A stretch of 55,654 nt of DNA from an uncultured Eubacteriales bacterium (GTDB taxonomy: Bacteria > Bacillota > Clostridia > Oscillospirales > Oscillospiraceae): contig URAZ01000023.1 of NCBI GenBank assembly GCA_900545925.1, positions 1 through 55,654 of the forward strand, in the 5' to 3' direction. The position numbers and the translations under genes are program-made. Each line of letters opens with the position of its first letter. The first letter of the stretch is position 1. Under the pieces are notes generated by a model that was given only the letters and a program-made list of their open reading frames with translations, had not been told where the DNA came from and ran no database searches. Below are positions 1-8,818 of the stretch, piece by piece.

Positions 1-25
1 GTAAATACGATCACCTCCAAAATGC

Positions 26-58
26 AAAAAGCGCCGCCGCAGAACATCCTGCGGCGGC
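26..58 (-). terminator. Rho-independent terminator
   Basis: Read on the minus strand, a 10-bp GC-only stem (arms 49-58 and 33-42, 6-base loop) is followed by a five-T tract at 30-26. It lies just past the stop codon of the ribbon-helix-helix gene that ends at 68. A GGAGGTGA ribosome-site-like string follows at 18-11, so another minus-strand gene may begin just outside the window. Confidence 0.75.
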
Positions 59-67
59 ACTGGGTGG

Positions 68-442
68 TTATTCTTCTTCGGCATCCATGTCCGGTTCATC
101 GGGTTCTTCTGTCTCCGAGGCGTTTTCGCTGCCTGCCTGCGCTGTAGTGTCTTCTTCGTCCTGCTCCAGTGCGTCCTCGATCAGTCCGATGATGAACTGC
201 TTCTGTTTGAGGTTGTTCTTTTTGAGATACGCTTTCAGTCGCTCGAAGAGTTCTTCCGGAAGCTGGATTGCCATGGTTCTCATATCACCTGTCATTTTTG
301 TTCCTTCTTTCATTTTGTAATAATCTGTGATAAGTTGTTCTACGAATTCGCTGAGTGTCTTGCCGGATTGCTCCTGCTCCTGCCGCACACGCATATGGAG
401 CGCTGTGTCGATTTGCGCGCAGAGGTTTTTCTTGTCTGCCAT
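68..442 (-). CDS. Tandem ribbon-helix-helix-like small protein of a conjugative element
   Basis: A 124-residue protein starting MADKKNLC. I chose the ATG at 442 because GAAAGGA lies just upstream; a longer in-frame extension to 535 has a hydrophobic, non-conserved look. Two similar segments are visible: residues 1-47 (an ID-T-L-RV-E---GKT-SEFVE pattern) and about 52-100 (a MAIQLPEELFERLK pattern). Both resemble the strand plus two helices of Arc/CopG-type DNA-binding proteins. The tail is very acidic (runs of E and D). Proteins of this kind are common accessory genes of Firmicutes conjugative elements, where they may act in partitioning, relaxosome or transcriptional control. The neighbours (ArdA-like, coupling protein) support that setting. 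The exact role is unknown. Confidence 0.6.
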   Translation of the reverse strand: MADKKNLCAQIDTALHMRVRQEQEQSGKTLSEFVEQLITDYYKMKEGTKMTGDMRTMAIQLPEELFERLKAYLKKNNLKQKQFIIGLIEDALEQDEEDTTAQAGSENASETEEPDEPDMDAEEE

Positions 443-547
443 TGGGCTTCGTCCTTTCTGTTCTTGATTGCAAAGCAAGCATACTGTAAGCGCCGGAACA
501 AAGCTATTCATCAGAAACAACAAAGAAGATTCCAAAAACGAAGCACA

Positions 548-1813
548 TTACATACCAAGTGAAGCGACCTCCTTGAGACTTCGCATGATAAATTCTACGC
601 ACGGAATAGCGACGGAATTGCCCAGCGCGCGATATCTTGCCGAGTCCGACGCACCGGGGATATTCGTCCAATCGTCTGGAAAGCCCTGCAATCTCTCGCA
701 CTCCAAAGGCGTGAGTCTGCGAATGAACTGCGCATATTGCCGTTCCGGTTCTGCAACCAGATCCGTAGCATCTTTCGCTTGTCTGGCACTCTGCATACTG
801 GCAATATTGTCATTTTTGAACTCGTCCACGCGCTGCCGTGCGTAGACCGCGTGGCGATCCAGCGCGGTAAGGGTATATGCAAGATCCTGTTGATACCCAC
901 AGCCGTTGCCGCCGTTTTCCGGCTGGCGGTCAATGATGTTGCCGACAATGCAGTAAACATCGCTGTCCTCCTGCACCAGCGGCGTGTTGCCGCCGCCTGT
1001 GCCGTAGCGGGCGGTAACAGTCGGGCTTATTTCGCCGGATTCCCGGACTCGCGCCTCAATGCCATGATTTTCGTACACTAAGGGCTGATGCCCCTTTTCG
1101 CTGGCGCGGAGCGTACCGGTCATATTTTCACACACATCCATCCGTTGTCCACCCTGATCGTGCAGGCACATAACAGACGGCATACAGTTGCCGCTTGGAC
1201 TGCCCTTGAGCGTCGGGGTGACTTCTTCCGCGTAGCCAATCGTTCCGGCCGACGCGCCGGCCCCAGCAGAAAAGGAGGCGGTCAGCACGCAAGGATACAC
1301 AACACCGTATCTCGTTACATAGCCGGGCTGCCCGGAGATCAGCGCCAAAGCTGTCTTCTTTCCATCCAGATTCTCCACTTCTTCCGGATCACAGGCGCCG
1401 TGGACGGTCAGATAGTGGCGTTTGCCGGTCTTCTCCAAGTCGGTGAAGTCTGAAATGACCGTCACCTCTCTGGCGCAGAAAGAAAGATCGATCAGCTCGT
1501 CCGCTGCGGATAATCCGAATCGCTCCACCGTTGCATTAAATTGCAGCAGTTCATATCGGTCGAAGCTCTCCAACTGCTTTCCGAGCCAATCCAGTTCATC
1601 CACATTTGCCATCGTGTTTGTCATTCTGAGCAGAGCAGGGCAGTCAGGGACGCGAATGCTTTCGATGCAGCAGTCCTGCTTTCTTACGTCACCAATTTGG
1701 AGATTCTGCAAAGCGAGGATCACATTTTCATAGCGTTCCTCTGGGATTGGAAACGTGACTGCCAGCGCCCCTAACTTCGGCTGACTGCGGCTTTTCAGTT
1801 TTGCTTCAAACAC
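548..1813 (-). pseudogene. Chimera: ArdA-like antirestriction N-terminus joined to a C5 DNA methylase C-terminus
   Basis: An open frame of 421 codons. The start is GTG at 1813, preceded by GAGGTG with a 6-base spacer. The first ~170 residues (down to about 1300) resemble the ArdA-like antirestriction proteins of Firmicutes conjugative elements (FEAKLKSR, DELDWLGKQLESFD, VISDFTDLE, YGVVY). From about 1290 onward the frame resembles the variable region and end of phage-type cytosine-C5 methylases: SAGAGASAGTIGYAEEV, then RRLTPLECERLQGFPDDW (motif IX region) and RALGNSVAIP (motif X). Methylase motif I, the catalytic PC loop and the ENV motif are absent, so no methylation is expected. The join is in frame, so the fused protein could still be made. 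I read it as a deletion-recombination scar; a new fusion protein is possible but less likely. Confidence 0.65.
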
Positions 1814-1964
1814 GTTTTTCACCTCGCTTTTCAATTTTCTGCATATCCGTGAATGTACACTCGCCATTGCTGCGCCAACAAATGAGTGCCAACCGCATAT
1901 ACGGACACTGGCCCTCGTGCGGATACCAGCTGCACTGTATCGTTGGCGGCGGATCTGGGTGCGC
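1806..1964 (-). pseudogene. Fragment of a small cysteine-containing protein upstream of the ArdA-like gene
   Basis: The frame is open from just after a TAA at 1967-1965 to a TGA at 1808-1806. It encodes a C-x-W-(Y)P-x-EGQCPYMRLALICW-like peptide ending KIEKRGEKRV. Its stop overlaps the GTG of the ArdA-like frame (GTGTTTGA), a typical coupled arrangement, which is why I prefer this frame to the other two. The 5' end is lost where the coupling-protein fragment begins on the opposite strand, so it has no start codon of its own. The family is not recognised. Confidence 0.35.
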
Positions 1965-2275
1965 TTAATAGCCAGAGCTTGCAGATGGCGGAACGCGCGT
2001 TGCTCTCTCCCGACAAGCTGAAAAATCTCCCGAAGGGCAACTTCATCGTAATGAAGACTGGCTCGCACCCAATGCGCACGAAGCTGCAATTATATTTCAA
2101 ATGGGGGATCAAGTTTGAAGAACTGTATCAAACACCAGAACGTGCCCAGCGCGAGGTCTATTATGCGGGGAAGGAGGAACTGCTGATGAACATTAAAAGA
2201 AAATCCATGACACAGATGCGCCCGCCCGCAGTACCGAAAGCAGATGACTATATGAGCAGCTACGGCGAGAAATGA
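1964..2275 (+). pseudogene. C-terminal fragment of a VirD4/TraG-type coupling protein
   Basis: About 103 codons ending in TGA at 2273-2275. The segment SPDKLKNLPKGNFIVMKTG followed by HPMR-KL-L-FKWGI resembles the C-terminal end of type IV secretion coupling proteins (TraG/VirD4) of Firmicutes conjugative elements. The ATPase body with Walker A and B motifs is missing. Similarity starts near 1964, exactly where the opposite-strand fragment ends, so this point is a rearrangement junction. The frame runs back to an ATG at 1886, but that part reads as antisense of the other gene. The stop overlaps the ATG of the following HTH gene (ATGA). Confidence 0.6.
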
Positions 2276-2535
2276 GCTTCTTTGGCTCCATCTATGCCGA
2301 TCCCGACCTGCCGCACCGAGCGCGGACCGTCTACATGTATCTCCGTGACCGTGCAGGCAGCGGGAACTGCTGGCCGGGTGTGAAAACCATTGCCCGCGAC
2401 CTGCATCTCTCGCCGCGCACGGTGCAAAGGGCACTGAACGATCTGGAGCATGCTGGATACGTCCAGCGCCAAAGACGCTATCGGGATAACGGAAGCTGCA
2501 CGTCGAACTTATACGTTATAAGTGAGGTCAAATAG
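2272..2535 (+). CDS. Small helix-turn-helix protein of a conjugative element
   Basis: An 87-residue protein, MSFFGSIYADPDLPHRARTVYMYLRDRA..., whose ATG overlaps the upstream stop (ATGA), implying translational coupling. Residues 30-70 contain a winged-helix-like segment (IARDLHLSPRTVQRALNDLEHAGYV), the pattern of the HTH_36-like replication/regulation proteins that often follow traG in Firmicutes conjugative elements. It is probably a DNA-binding regulator or replication accessory. It seems intact although its upstream partner is only a fragment. A strong terminator follows 4 bases after the stop. Confidence 0.6.
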   Translation: MSFFGSIYADPDLPHRARTVYMYLRDRAGSGNCWPGVKTIARDLHLSPRTVQRALNDLEHAGYVQRQRRYRDNGSCTSNLYVISEVK

Positions 2536-2539
2536 CAAC

Positions 2540-2576
2540 GCGGACGCTCCCCGCCAAGGGGAACGTCCGCGCTTTT
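2540..2576 (+). terminator. Rho-independent terminator
   Basis: Arms 2540-2552 and 2558-2570 (13 bp, one mismatch, 5-base loop) are followed by GCTTTT. It ends the mobile-element remnant on the plus strand and separates it from the minus-strand sugar operon. Confidence 0.8.
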
Positions 2577-2660
2577 GCTGTCACCAGCGCCATGACACCA
2601 CGGCGCGGCTTGAAGGGCCAACTCTAGCTGAGAACCAATACAGAAAGAAGAAATCTGATT

Positions 2661-3359
2661 TTAAAAAAGTTGGTCTTTAGCTGCTGGATACTCGTTGCAG
2701 AGCAAACGATAGGGGGCTTCATCTTCTTCAATCTTCGGGAAGCGTCCGACGGGCGGGTTGAAGCGGTTATCCGTATTATCGTCGTTGCACTGGCTGACCT
2801 CGCCAAGCAGGACGGGGCCGGTGCCCTCTTCCACGGCAAAGTCGTGGTACATCCCCTGCGTGACCCAGAGGCTTTCGCCCGGACGCAGCCGGATCTGCGT
2901 GCCCGCGGGGACCATGCGCTTGAGACCGTCGCAGTGGACCTTCACGTCGGACTCGTAGTCAATTTCTTCGTTCGGCAGGCTGTTGTATACGCGGATGAGG
3001 CAGTTGCCGCCGCCGCGGTTGATGATGTCCTCAGTTTTGAACCAGTGGAAGTGATTCGCGGCCATCTGGCCCTCTTTCAGATACAGCAGCTTCTCCGCGT
3101 AGACCTTCGGATATTTTTCCGGCTGCGTGCGGCAGCCGTTGCGGATGGTGATAAGAGAGAACCCGAATTTGTCAAAGTTACCGAGGCCGTAATCAGTAAT
3201 ATCCCAGCCGAGCATACAGTCGCGGACTTCATCGTACTCGTGACCCTTTTCCTGCCACTCCTCCGGGGTAAAATTGCAGAACGGCGGCAGATAGCACTTG
3301 TATTTCGCGCACATGGCTTCAAGTTCTTTTAGTGCTTTGTTAATTTCAGAGCGTTTCAT
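2661..3359 (-). CDS. D-lyxose ketol-isomerase family sugar isomerase (copy 1)
   Basis: A 232-residue cupin protein like the D-lyxose isomerase/YdaE family, which interconverts D-lyxose with D-xylulose and often D-mannose with D-fructose using a divalent metal. The metal site is visible as NHFHWFKTEDI (HxH plus a following E) near residues 110-120, with a later histidine in GMYHDF. The length is normal for the family. It is the last gene of the minus-strand set araC1 - hydrolase - isomerase, 25 bases after the hydrolase stop. It is clearly a paralogue of the protein encoded at 19544-20230, with long stretches identical. Cytoplasmic. The true in vivo sugar is unknown; an aldose freed by the neighbouring glycosidases is the obvious candidate. 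Confidence 0.85.
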   Translation of the reverse strand: MKRSEINKALKELEAMCAKYKCYLPPFCNFTPEEWQEKGHEYDEVRDCMLGWDITDYGLGNFDKFGFSLITIRNGCRTQPEKYPKVYAEKLLYLKEGQMAANHFHWFKTEDIINRGGGNCLIRVYNSLPNEEIDYESDVKVHCDGLKRMVPAGTQIRLRPGESLWVTQGMYHDFAVEEGTGPVLLGEVSQCNDDNTDNRFNPPVGRFPKIEEDEAPYRLLCNEYPAAKDQLF

Positions 3360-3384
3360 TTTTATGCTCCCGTTGATAAAGCAA

Positions 3385-6309
3385 TCAAAGCAGATTACGT
3401 TCTAATTGCAATGTGTCCAGCCCAAACCGCACAAACGCATAATTTTCCCGATATTCCTCGCTTTTTCCGTTGTGCCAGCTTCCGTAGAGCGAAAACAGCG
3501 TTGGATCGACGAACAGTGGCTCCGGGGCTGCCGCGTTGTGGTGCGGGCCGAAGAGGTTGCGGTTGCTGGCCATCAGTTCCAGTTCCAGCACATTTTCACC
3601 CGGATGCAGATACGGCGAAAGATCAAGCGTATCGCTAAAAAGCAGCGTTCCGGCTTTCTGCCCGTTTACAAATACGCGCATATACTGGACGCGGCCCGCA
3701 CAGCGAAGCTGCCAGTTTGCGCTCTGCACGGTGATCGTGCGCTTCAGGCGCATGGCCCCGTGGAAGAACGGGAAGCCCTGCACCGTAATATCCTGCAAGT
3801 CAAGGTCTGTGGCCGGAGCACAGAGACGGAAGCGGTCGCCGAATCGAACGCCGTTTTCACCCGCCTGCCAGCCGGAATCCGGCCGCACGGAGAAGCTCCC
3901 GAACAGGTACATGGCTTCGATATTCGTCTCATAGCTGACACAGTTCATGAGCGTCTCCGTGACCTCGCCGTTTCCGTAATAGAAGCCGTCGAACACGTCA
4001 TAGGTCTGCTGCGACTGGAAATAGTCCAGCTCTAAAACGATCTCGTTTTCACCCTTTCTGGCAAGCGCGGCAATATTCCCGTGCACGAACGAGCGGTCAA
4101 GAATACCCTGCTCAGTCAGGTCGATTTCTGTACCGTTCACAGACAGCTTCGCATTTTTGAGCGTTTCCAGCTCCAATGTCAGATCATCCGGCAGGAAATC
4201 CGCCGTAAACGCATAGCGCAGCCAGAGCTTCCGGTTCGTTTTCTCCCGCAGCAGCCGTTCCGAGATATACGGAACCGGCAGCGGCTCGGTGTAACTGACA
4301 CCGTCATAACTCAGCGCCGCCATATCCAGCGTCAGACTGTTCTGTACCGGCGCGGACAGCGTCCATTTCCCGCCCAGCCCCATTGTTTCGGCAATGGGGC
4401 TTTTCTGCGCCTGTGGCATCGCGGAATCGTTCTGCATGAGAAGCACAGACTCGCCGGGGGCAAGATACAGCTTTGCTGCGATCCCGTCTGTCGTCTTTTC
4501 AAAAGCAACGGATTTCGTTTTATGTGTCAGCAGATCGTATGCCTCCACGCCCGCAAACGGAAGTTTTACAGACATGTCAGCTGTGTCCGTCTCAGACAGA
4601 TTGACTGCAAACAGGAAATTTCCATTCTCCGCAAAGCGGAGCGTGCAGCGCACGTCGCGGTTTGCTTCCGGCAGAAGCGCACGTTTCCGCACAAGCTCAT
4701 CCCACGTCAGGTTACCTTGCAAGAAGCTGAGATCGGCAAGCTCGCCGTCGATGCGCGTGGGCTTCCGTCCCGCCAGCATCAGCCGCCCGCCCTGCGAGAG
4801 ATAGTCCTTCAAAAGCGCGGCGGTACTGCTGTCCAGCGTGTCGCAGTCGGGAATCACAACGAAGGAATAGGTACACTGTCCAATGGTCAGCCTGCCGTCC
4901 TTGACGCTGCCGTACTTCTCCATCAGCCGCTCGTCGCCGTAGTGATGGCCGATGCCTGCCGCGCCGAAGCGCTCAATGAGCGCGTTGAACGGTTCGCCCA
5001 CACTGCGCACCGACGCTTCATCGTTCGCGCGGTCAAACATCAGATAGGCTGAATGTATCGGATGGACAATCAGCACGTCCGCCTGTTCGCAGCTGTTGGC
5101 AAGCAGATAACCCAGTTCTGTGAAATAGTCGTCGAATGTCTTTAATTCATCCGTCCACGGATTGTGCTCCGAATAAAACGCCGGATAATCCCGCTTGCGC
5201 TGGCCGCGGATGGAATACGGGTACAGATGCTGGCACATCAGGTTCACGCCGTTCACATACTGCCATTCGGCGATGCGCTTGAGTTCTTTCGGCGTCACGT
5301 CCCAGCCCGCACAGGCAAACGTCTCCGTCAGCACCTGCTTTTTGCCAAGCTGCTGCGCGGCGGACGAAACCTGCCGCGGGGCCAGCTCCGTGCCGGTTTT
5401 GCGCCCCAGCCAGTCCACGCCCGGAATGCTCTCATACTCGTAAAACGGCATCACGCCTGCACAGCACCACATCTGCGTGTAAAGTTCGCTTTCCTCGACG
5501 GTGTGACCGGTCAGATGGCAGTTGTGTGACAGGCACCAGCGGTAAACGCGGCCCATGAAGTTTTCGGTATAGAGTACATTCATCAGCCGCCAGTAGCGGA
5601 AGCGGAAACCGGGTGCTTCTTCGCAGTCCACAAACAGCGCGCCCAGCAGATCAAGAACATCTGCGCCGTAGGCTTTTTTGTACTCTGTCAGCAGCACCGG
5701 CGTGTAGGCTGTCTCATAGCGAAAATACTGCGGCTCATCGGTGAAGAAACCCGCAATGCCCTTGCCGAATTCCGCACCGAAGCGTTCAAAATACTTCTCG
5801 TGCGTCAGAGCAAGAAACGCATCCGTGATGCGCAGGTCAAGGATATCGACCGTGGAGGAATTTTGGCAATCATATACGCAGAGATACTCTGAAATGCCAT
5901 TCTCCGCACCGGTGACGCGGCGAAGATGGCCGTTTTCCAATGTGTAAACGCCAAGCGCGGCTGCATCAAAGCCCGGCTTTTTTTCAAAGCGCAGATAATG
6001 CGCCCGGTTTTCCGGGTCTTCCAGCAGCTTGCCGCCGGCGAAGCCGCTCGGCCAGCCGTTTTCATCGTAGCACCACGCCTGCATCCCGCGCTTTTTCGCC
6101 TCGTCAACGGATGCCTCCACCGCACGAAACCAGTCCTCGCTCAGATACTCGGTTTCAAGTCCGCCTCGCGCGTGCATAAAGAAGCCGCCCATGCCCGCGT
6201 CCTGCATCGCACCGATCTGCCGCCGCAGCTCGTCCGGCTCTAATTTGTCGTTCCAGCTCCAGAATGGAACAGGGCGACAAAAGGCTGAAATCAGGTCAGT
6301 TGATTTCAT
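3385..6309 (-). CDS. Large glycoside hydrolase, GH106-like (alpha-L-rhamnosidase type)
   Basis: 974 residues with no signal peptide, hence probably cytoplasmic. The N-terminus (PVPFWSWNDKL then GGFFMHARGGLETEYLSEDW and WCYDENGWPSGFAGG) matches the pattern of the large hydrolases grouped with GH106 alpha-L-rhamnosidases: a TIM-like catalytic region, a Rossmann-like middle (ADVLIVHPIHSAY) and C-terminal beta-sandwich, galactose-binding-like segments. The ATG overlaps the end of araC1 by 14 bases, so the two are translationally coupled and the regulator probably answers to this enzyme's substrate or product. Release of terminal rhamnose or a related deoxysugar is likely. The exact family and specificity are inferred from motif resemblance only. 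Confidence 0.65.
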   Translation of the reverse strand: MKSTDLISAFCRPVPFWSWNDKLEPDELRRQIGAMQDAGMGGFFMHARGGLETEYLSEDWFRAVEASVDEAKKRGMQAWCYDENGWPSGFAGGKLLEDPENRAHYLRFEKKPGFDAAALGVYTLENGHLRRVTGAENGISEYLCVYDCQNSSTVDILDLRITDAFLALTHEKYFERFGAEFGKGIAGFFTDEPQYFRYETAYTPVLLTEYKKAYGADVLDLLGALFVDCEEAPGFRFRYWRLMNVLYTENFMGRVYRWCLSHNCHLTGHTVEESELYTQMWCCAGVMPFYEYESIPGVDWLGRKTGTELAPRQVSSAAQQLGKKQVLTETFACAGWDVTPKELKRIAEWQYVNGVNLMCQHLYPYSIRGQRKRDYPAFYSEHNPWTDELKTFDDYFTELGYLLANSCEQADVLIVHPIHSAYLMFDRANDEASVRSVGEPFNALIERFGAAGIGHHYGDERLMEKYGSVKDGRLTIGQCTYSFVVIPDCDTLDSSTAALLKDYLSQGGRLMLAGRKPTRIDGELADLSFLQGNLTWDELVRKRALLPEANRDVRCTLRFAENGNFLFAVNLSETDTADMSVKLPFAGVEAYDLLTHKTKSVAFEKTTDGIAAKLYLAPGESVLLMQNDSAMPQAQKSPIAETMGLGGKWTLSAPVQNSLTLDMAALSYDGVSYTEPLPVPYISERLLREKTNRKLWLRYAFTADFLPDDLTLELETLKNAKLSVNGTEIDLTEQGILDRSFVHGNIAALARKGENEIVLELDYFQSQQTYDVFDGFYYGNGEVTETLMNCVSYETNIEAMYLFGSFSVRPDSGWQAGENGVRFGDRFRLCAPATDLDLQDITVQGFPFFHGAMRLKRTITVQSANWQLRCAGRVQYMRVFVNGQKAGTLLFSDTLDLSPYLHPGENVLELELMASNRNLFGPHHNAAAPEPLFVDPTLFSLYGSWHNGKSEEYRENYAFVRFGLDTLQLERNLL

Positions 6310-8545
6310 TGTTATAGGCCTCCTTTGTGTCCGCTCGGTTCAGACGGTTTGCGCGATATTCACTCGGCGTAACTGCGTAGTGGCGCTTAAATACGGTGTA
6401 GAAATAGTTGGAATTTCCGAAGCCGGTTCGTTCCGCAATTTCGCTGATCGGCACGTCGGTCTGCTCAAGAAGTTCCGTCGCCTTATTCAGACGCAGACGG
6501 CGCAGATAGGCCGAAATGCTGCTGCCGGTGGCAGCCTTGAAAATATTCTGAATGTGCGACGCGGACAGACCGACGTGATCGGCCAGCGCATCAATATTCA
6601 GCTTCGGATCGGCATAGTTGCGCTCGATATAGCCGATGATCGCGTCAATATAGTTGCTTCGGTTGTCAATGCTGGCAAATGCACAGGAGACGTCCTGCAC
6701 CAGATCCAGAAACAGCCGCTTGACTGCGCGGGAAGACTCTGCACGCAGAGCCTCCGTGCGGAAGCGCGAGGAGTTATATTCCATCGTCACGGCATAGGCA
6801 CGCTTGAACGTTGCGATATATTCAGAAACGCCTGCAATCAGCAGATCCAGCGTATACGGCACATCCGCTGTCGGTTCAAACCATGCGTCAAAGAAGCCCG
6901 CAAGCGCTGCAGCGGCATCGTCAAAGCGCTGGGTGCAGAGAGCTTGTACTACCTCACTGCGGATCTGCTCTGCCTGTGCCTTGCCAAAGGCCGGACGTGC
7001 ATCCAGCTCTGTGCGGGAAACAAAGTGACCGGCGGGATAGAAATACAGCAGATCCAGCCGCTCGTTCAGTGTGCGGTAGGCTGCGGGAAGCTGATCGACG
7101 GCAGAAATTCCATTGCACCAGACGCCAGAGACGGAAAACTGCGCGGCTTCAGAGAACGCTGCGCAAAGCGTTTGGGCAAGCGTCTGCGTGTCTACCGTAT
7201 CCGGCTGCTCACAGACAAGGAGGAACCGGCCCTGCAGCATATCGACCAATTCATAGCGTGTCCCCTGCGGCAGCGTCTTGTCCAGCTGCTCCTGCAACAG
7301 AAAATGCGTTCTGCGGTACGACATATTCTGATTGTCATCCGAAAGCTCCCGCTGCCGGAGCTGGAGCAGGAACAGCGCAAAGCCGGAATATTGCTCCAAC
7401 TCGATGCCATTGTCGGAAAATTGCCGCCCGATGACAAAATCGCTGCTTCGGAGCGTAAAAAAGCTGCGGAGAATGGCGTGCTTGATATAGCTGTAGTTTT
7501 CGGCGTAGCGCTTTTCCGAAAGCGTATACTGCGTTTGAAGCGCAGCATATTCACGGTTGATACGGATTGTCAGATAGACGGAGATCAATACGGCGAATAC
7601 CACGATGCCCAGATAGAACAGCAAAAACCAGCGCGTCAGCGCACGGAGCTGTGATGAAATGGCCGAGTCGCTGATGCAGCTGATAAAATACAGGTCTGTA
7701 TCGGCAGAGCGCGACCATGTGCAGATCGCATTCGCCTCCTGCACGACCATTTGGCCGCTTTCTGCGGCCCCGCCCAGCACAGCTTCGATCACGGCATCCG
7801 TCTGTTCCTGTTCCAGCAGCGTCATGCCGCTTGTGTAGGTCTGTCCGTTTGCATCCACGATCAGAAGCTGACGCTCCGTGCCGTTTGCCATACCGTAGCC
7901 GAGCTGCATCAGCCGCTCGGCGCTGATATTCGCAACAAAGAAGCCATTATAGCGATTGAGCGAGGTTCTGACCGGCAGAACATAACTGAAAACGGTTTTG
8001 TCGGAGGACGTGCTGCGGTAGCGAAGTTGGCGCATTGCCGGCTTTTGCGTCACACGGGACACAACTGCAAGATTCCGAACGAACGCTGCGTCGAAAAAGT
8101 CATCCAGTGTACCAAATGATAACTGATAGGTGTTGCCATTGGCGTAGGCATAACAGATACAGTCTTCCTCTGCACAATAAATGTATACAGAGTCCAGCCA
8201 TGACGACGCGCGCGTATAGGTTTGCAGCAGCTGCATGGATTGAATGACCGACAGGCTTTCTGTATCCATAGAGTAGATCAGCTGCAAAAGCTTCGGATCG
8301 CCGTTAAGCTGCGTGAGCATGGACGAAGCGGTGTCCTGCATGATGGAGGCGGAATAGCTGACGTTCGAGACAATATCCTGCTCTGCGAGATAGGACTGTT
8401 CCAGACTCCGTTTTTTGACGTTCTGATAAATGAGCAGAAAAACGAAGGATACCAGCAGCAGGCAGAAAACTAGAATGCCGCTGAGTACCTTAATAAAAAA
8501 GCTGTTCTTTCGATCGGTCGGAATATTGGACTTGATTAGCCGCAC
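6296..8545 (-). CDS. Membrane-anchored AraC-family sensor-regulator 1
   Basis: 749 residues from a GTG at 8545, chosen because GGGGGGAAGGA lies 6 bases upstream; a longer reading frame has no ribosome site. There is a transmembrane segment near residues 18-38 (VLSGILVFCLLLVSFVFLLIY), an extracytoplasmic sensor (dCACHE-like) of about 250 residues, and a second transmembrane segment near residue 300 (WFLLFYLGIVVFAVLISVYL). The end carries a double helix-turn-helix AraC domain (ADHVGLSASHIQNIF; RTGFGNSNYFYTVFKRHY). Such proteins sense extracellular sugars directly and activate adjacent transporter operons. It faces the divergent ABC importer 1, with four AATTCAAAG-type repeats between them as likely binding sites. 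Confidence 0.85.
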   Translation of the reverse strand: MRLIKSNIPTDRKNSFFIKVLSGILVFCLLLVSFVFLLIYQNVKKRSLEQSYLAEQDIVSNVSYSASIMQDTASSMLTQLNGDPKLLQLIYSMDTESLSVIQSMQLLQTYTRASSWLDSVYIYCAEEDCICYAYANGNTYQLSFGTLDDFFDAAFVRNLAVVSRVTQKPAMRQLRYRSTSSDKTVFSYVLPVRTSLNRYNGFFVANISAERLMQLGYGMANGTERQLLIVDANGQTYTSGMTLLEQEQTDAVIEAVLGGAAESGQMVVQEANAICTWSRSADTDLYFISCISDSAISSQLRALTRWFLLFYLGIVVFAVLISVYLTIRINREYAALQTQYTLSEKRYAENYSYIKHAILRSFFTLRSSDFVIGRQFSDNGIELEQYSGFALFLLQLRQRELSDDNQNMSYRRTHFLLQEQLDKTLPQGTRYELVDMLQGRFLLVCEQPDTVDTQTLAQTLCAAFSEAAQFSVSGVWCNGISAVDQLPAAYRTLNERLDLLYFYPAGHFVSRTELDARPAFGKAQAEQIRSEVVQALCTQRFDDAAAALAGFFDAWFEPTADVPYTLDLLIAGVSEYIATFKRAYAVTMEYNSSRFRTEALRAESSRAVKRLFLDLVQDVSCAFASIDNRSNYIDAIIGYIERNYADPKLNIDALADHVGLSASHIQNIFKAATGSSISAYLRRLRLNKATELLEQTDVPISEIAERTGFGNSNYFYTVFKRHYAVTPSEYRANRLNRADTKEAYNNEIN

Positions 8546-8673
8546 GAGTTGTCCTTCCCCCCTCTTCATGCAGAGCATTGCAACTATGCAGTTTCCACAA
8601 AGCGGATGGTGAAAACTATTTGCATACCTAAAAAATATCACAATCCCAACGCACATTTCAACATAATCATAAA

Positions 8674-8743
8674 AATTCAAAGTCGCGCTCAAAAATCAAA
8701 GTCCGCTTTCAGGGCAATTCAAAGCAATCGTGAGAATTCAAAG
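8674..8743 (+). promoter_or_regulatory. Four AATTCAAAG direct repeats, probable AraC1 operators
   Basis: Copies start at 8674 (AATTCAAAG), 8693 (AAATCAAAG), 8716 (AATTCAAAG) and 8735 (AATTCAAAG). The spacings 19, 23 and 19 bp suggest two pairs of about two helical turns each, the normal layout for AraC-family dimers. The last copy ends one base before the -35 box of the importer promoter. Binding by the divergently encoded regulator is inferred. Confidence 0.55.
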
Positions 8744-8744
8744 A

Positions 8745-8772
8745 TTACAAATGTGCACCTCGCCACTATACT
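8745..8772 (+). promoter_or_regulatory. Sigma-A promoter of ABC importer 1
   Basis: TTACAA at 8745-8750, a 16-bp spacer, then TATACT at 8767-8772. It is 46 bases before the importer start codon and abuts the four direct repeats, so the suboptimal -35 box would suit activation by the AraC protein. Confidence 0.55.
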
Positions 8773-8818
8773 GAATTTAGCGAAAACGACAACGAGAAGA
8801 CAGAGGTGGTTCGTATTG

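Noticed and set aside
1831..2112. 93-codon minus-strand frame upstream of the ArdA-like gene
   Set aside because: A competing frame over the same bases shows a better protein-like pattern and a coupled stop/start overlap, and part of this frame is antisense to the coupling-protein fragment.
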